A stretch of DNA of 23,349 nt. Origin: Dinghuibacter sp964544695. GTDB lineage: Bacteria > Bacteroidota > Bacteroidia > Chitinophagales > Chitinophagaceae. Of the stretch, positions 22,396 to 23,349 are shown one piece after another (position 1 is the first letter of the stretch; the number at the start of each line of letters is the position of its first letter). The notes beneath the pieces are model-generated. The model was not told where the DNA came from and ran no database searches. It was given only the letters and a program-made list of their open reading frames with translations. A program made the translations under genes and the position numbers. Where the stretch lies: the NCBI GenBank assembly GCA_964544695.1, contig CAZJDB010000132.1, positions 1 through 23,349 on the forward strand. The letters are read 5' to 3'.

Positions 22396-23349
22396 ATGAA
22401 GAAGACCCTCTTCCTTTTCCTGTGGCTTCCCACCGCGGGGTTGGGCCAATACGAAAAGAGCAACCCCAAGGTGTTGGTACAGCCCGCCATCCAACCACAG
22501 GCGTATGCGTTCAACCTGAAAGACGTGCGCTTGCTGAACAGCCCTTTCCGCCATGCCATGGACCTGGATTCGGGCTACCTGTTGAGCCTTTCGTCGGACC
22601 GACTGCTTCACCGCTTTTTCGAGAATGCGGGGCTTCAGCCCAAGGCCCCGGTGTACGGAGGATGGGAAAGCGAAGGCCTTTCCGGTCACACGCTTGGGCA
22701 CTACCTATCGGCTTGTTCGATGATGTATGCATCGACGGGGTCGTCGGCTTTCGCCGAGCGCGTCCGGTACATCACCGGCCAATTGGCGTTGTGCCAACAG
22801 GCGCGGGGGACGGGGTATGTGGGCGCCATTCCACATGAGGATTCCATTTGGGCGCAGGTGGCGCGCGGAGACATCCGCTCCTCGGGATTTGATTTGAACG
22901 GAGGTTGGTCGCCGTGGTATACGGTTCATAAATTGATGGCGGGGTTGATGGATGCGTACTTGTATGTGGATGATACGATGGCGCTGGGGATCGCTTGCCG
23001 GCTCGGCGACTGGGTCGGACATGAATTGGGTGGATTGGATTCGGCGCAAATTCAGCGTATGTTGGCGTGCGAGCATGGAGGAATGAATGAGGCGATGGTG
23101 AACCTTTACAGCTTTACAGGAGAAAAAAAGTATTTAAATCTTTCTTTTTTCTTTCAACATAAAGCCGTCCTGGATCCGCTAGCGGTCGGTAAGGATCCGT
23201 TGCCGGGAAAACATTCCAATACACAAATACCCAAGATCATCGGCTGTGCGCGGCGCTACGAGGTGAATGGAGACGCCAGCGACGCAAACATTGCGCGGAA
23301 CTTTTGGGACATCATGGTGCACCACCACACCTACGTGATCGGCGGAAAT
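22396..23349 (+). CDS. GH127-family glycoside hydrolase (DUF1680), C-terminal part beyond the window
   Basis: The first 318 residues of an exported glycosidase; the frame stays open to the window edge. Family members are beta-L-arabinofuranosidases acting on plant arabinan or glycoprotein glycans. MKKTLFLFLWLPTAGLGQ is a signal peptide. Characteristic stretches are VYGGWESEGLSGHTLGHYLSA, GYVGAIP, GWSPWYTVHKLMAGLMDAY, CEHGGMNEA, GKHSNTQIPKIIG and TYVIGGN. The catalytic Glu/Cys zinc site lies further downstream in this family, so activity cannot be judged. ATG 22396 is chosen over the out-of-frame ATG at 22392. A perfect -7 element ends 4 bases before it. Confidence 0.92.
   Translation, partial: MKKTLFLFLWLPTAGLGQYEKSNPKVLVQPAIQPQAYAFNLKDVRLLNSPFRHAMDLDSGYLLSLSSDRLLHRFFENAGLQPKAPVYGGWESEGLSGHTLGHYLSACSMMYASTGSSAFAERVRYITGQLALCQQARGTGYVGAIPHEDSIWAQVARGDIRSSGFDLNGGWSPWYTVHKLMAGLMDAYLYVDDTMALGIACRLGDWVGHELGGLDSAQIQRMLACEHGGMNEAMVNLYSFTGEKKYLNLSFFFQHKAVLDPLAVGKDPLPGKHSNTQIPKIIGCARRYEVNGDASDANIARNFWDIMVHHHTYVIGGN

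Noticed and set aside
23110..23165. AT-rich patch as a sign of recent insertion
   Set aside because: The GH127 frame continues through it with conserved family sequence on both sides, so it is ordinary local composition.

Overview
The window looks like a chromosomal segment of a fairly GC-rich member of the Bacteroidota, probably close to the Chitinophagaceae. The reasons are the TAnnTTTG-type -7 promoter elements, exported proteins with short Sec signals ending in A-Q, a BlaI/BlaR1-M56 pair, a thioredoxin-fold lipoprotein/TlpA-type protein with an N-terminal extension, an M1 peptidase of the Bacteroidota type, and a GH127 (DUF1680) glycosidase. The taxonomic placement is inference from gene content. 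No rRNA, tRNA, insertion sequence, CRISPR array or phage gene was seen. The segment is gene-dense: no gap without a gene exceeds about 110 bases.

Layout. Positions 1-3442 (minus strand) hold a molybdenum cofactor operon, read mocA-like, moaA, moeA, moaD, moeB; moeB runs off the left edge. At two junctions (moaA/moeA and moaD/moeB) the functionally required C-terminal Gly-Gly is written GGAGGA and also serves as the ribosome binding site of the next gene. Positions 3553-4851 (minus) encode an Xaa-Pro aminopeptidase, divergent by only 37 bases from a large exported WD40-repeat/caspase-fold protein (4889-8665, plus). That gene collides tail to tail with an exported M1 metallopeptidase (8622-10478, minus). 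Upstream of the peptidase lie blaR1 and blaI (10533-12874, minus). A long hairpin covers the peptidase start codon.

Positions 12985-18698 (plus) are a complete SUF iron-sulfur cluster operon in the order sufA, sufB, sufC, sufD, sufS, sufE, sufT, with nearly every junction overlapping or touching. It is followed by an exported thioredoxin-like protein (18726-19721). An HxlR-type regulator (19718-20146, minus) is divergent from two tandem YceI genes and a small membrane protein (20236-21700). The shared region has a full promoter and an inverted repeat at the expected start of transcription. A putative outer-membrane beta-barrel protein (21687-22292, minus) is divergent from a GH127 glycosidase (22396 onward, cut by the right edge).

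How the parts connect. MoaA is a two-cluster radical SAM enzyme, so the SUF operon supplies a cofactor needed by the molybdenum cofactor operon, but the two are separate transcription units. The most interesting regulatory features are the reuse of Gly-Gly codons as ribosome binding sites, -7 elements placed about 12 bases before start codons (which implies leaderless messages), the hairpin at the M1 start, and the HxlR/YceI control region. The least understood proteins are the WD40-caspase, the BlaR1 output domain and the small membrane protein of the YceI operon.
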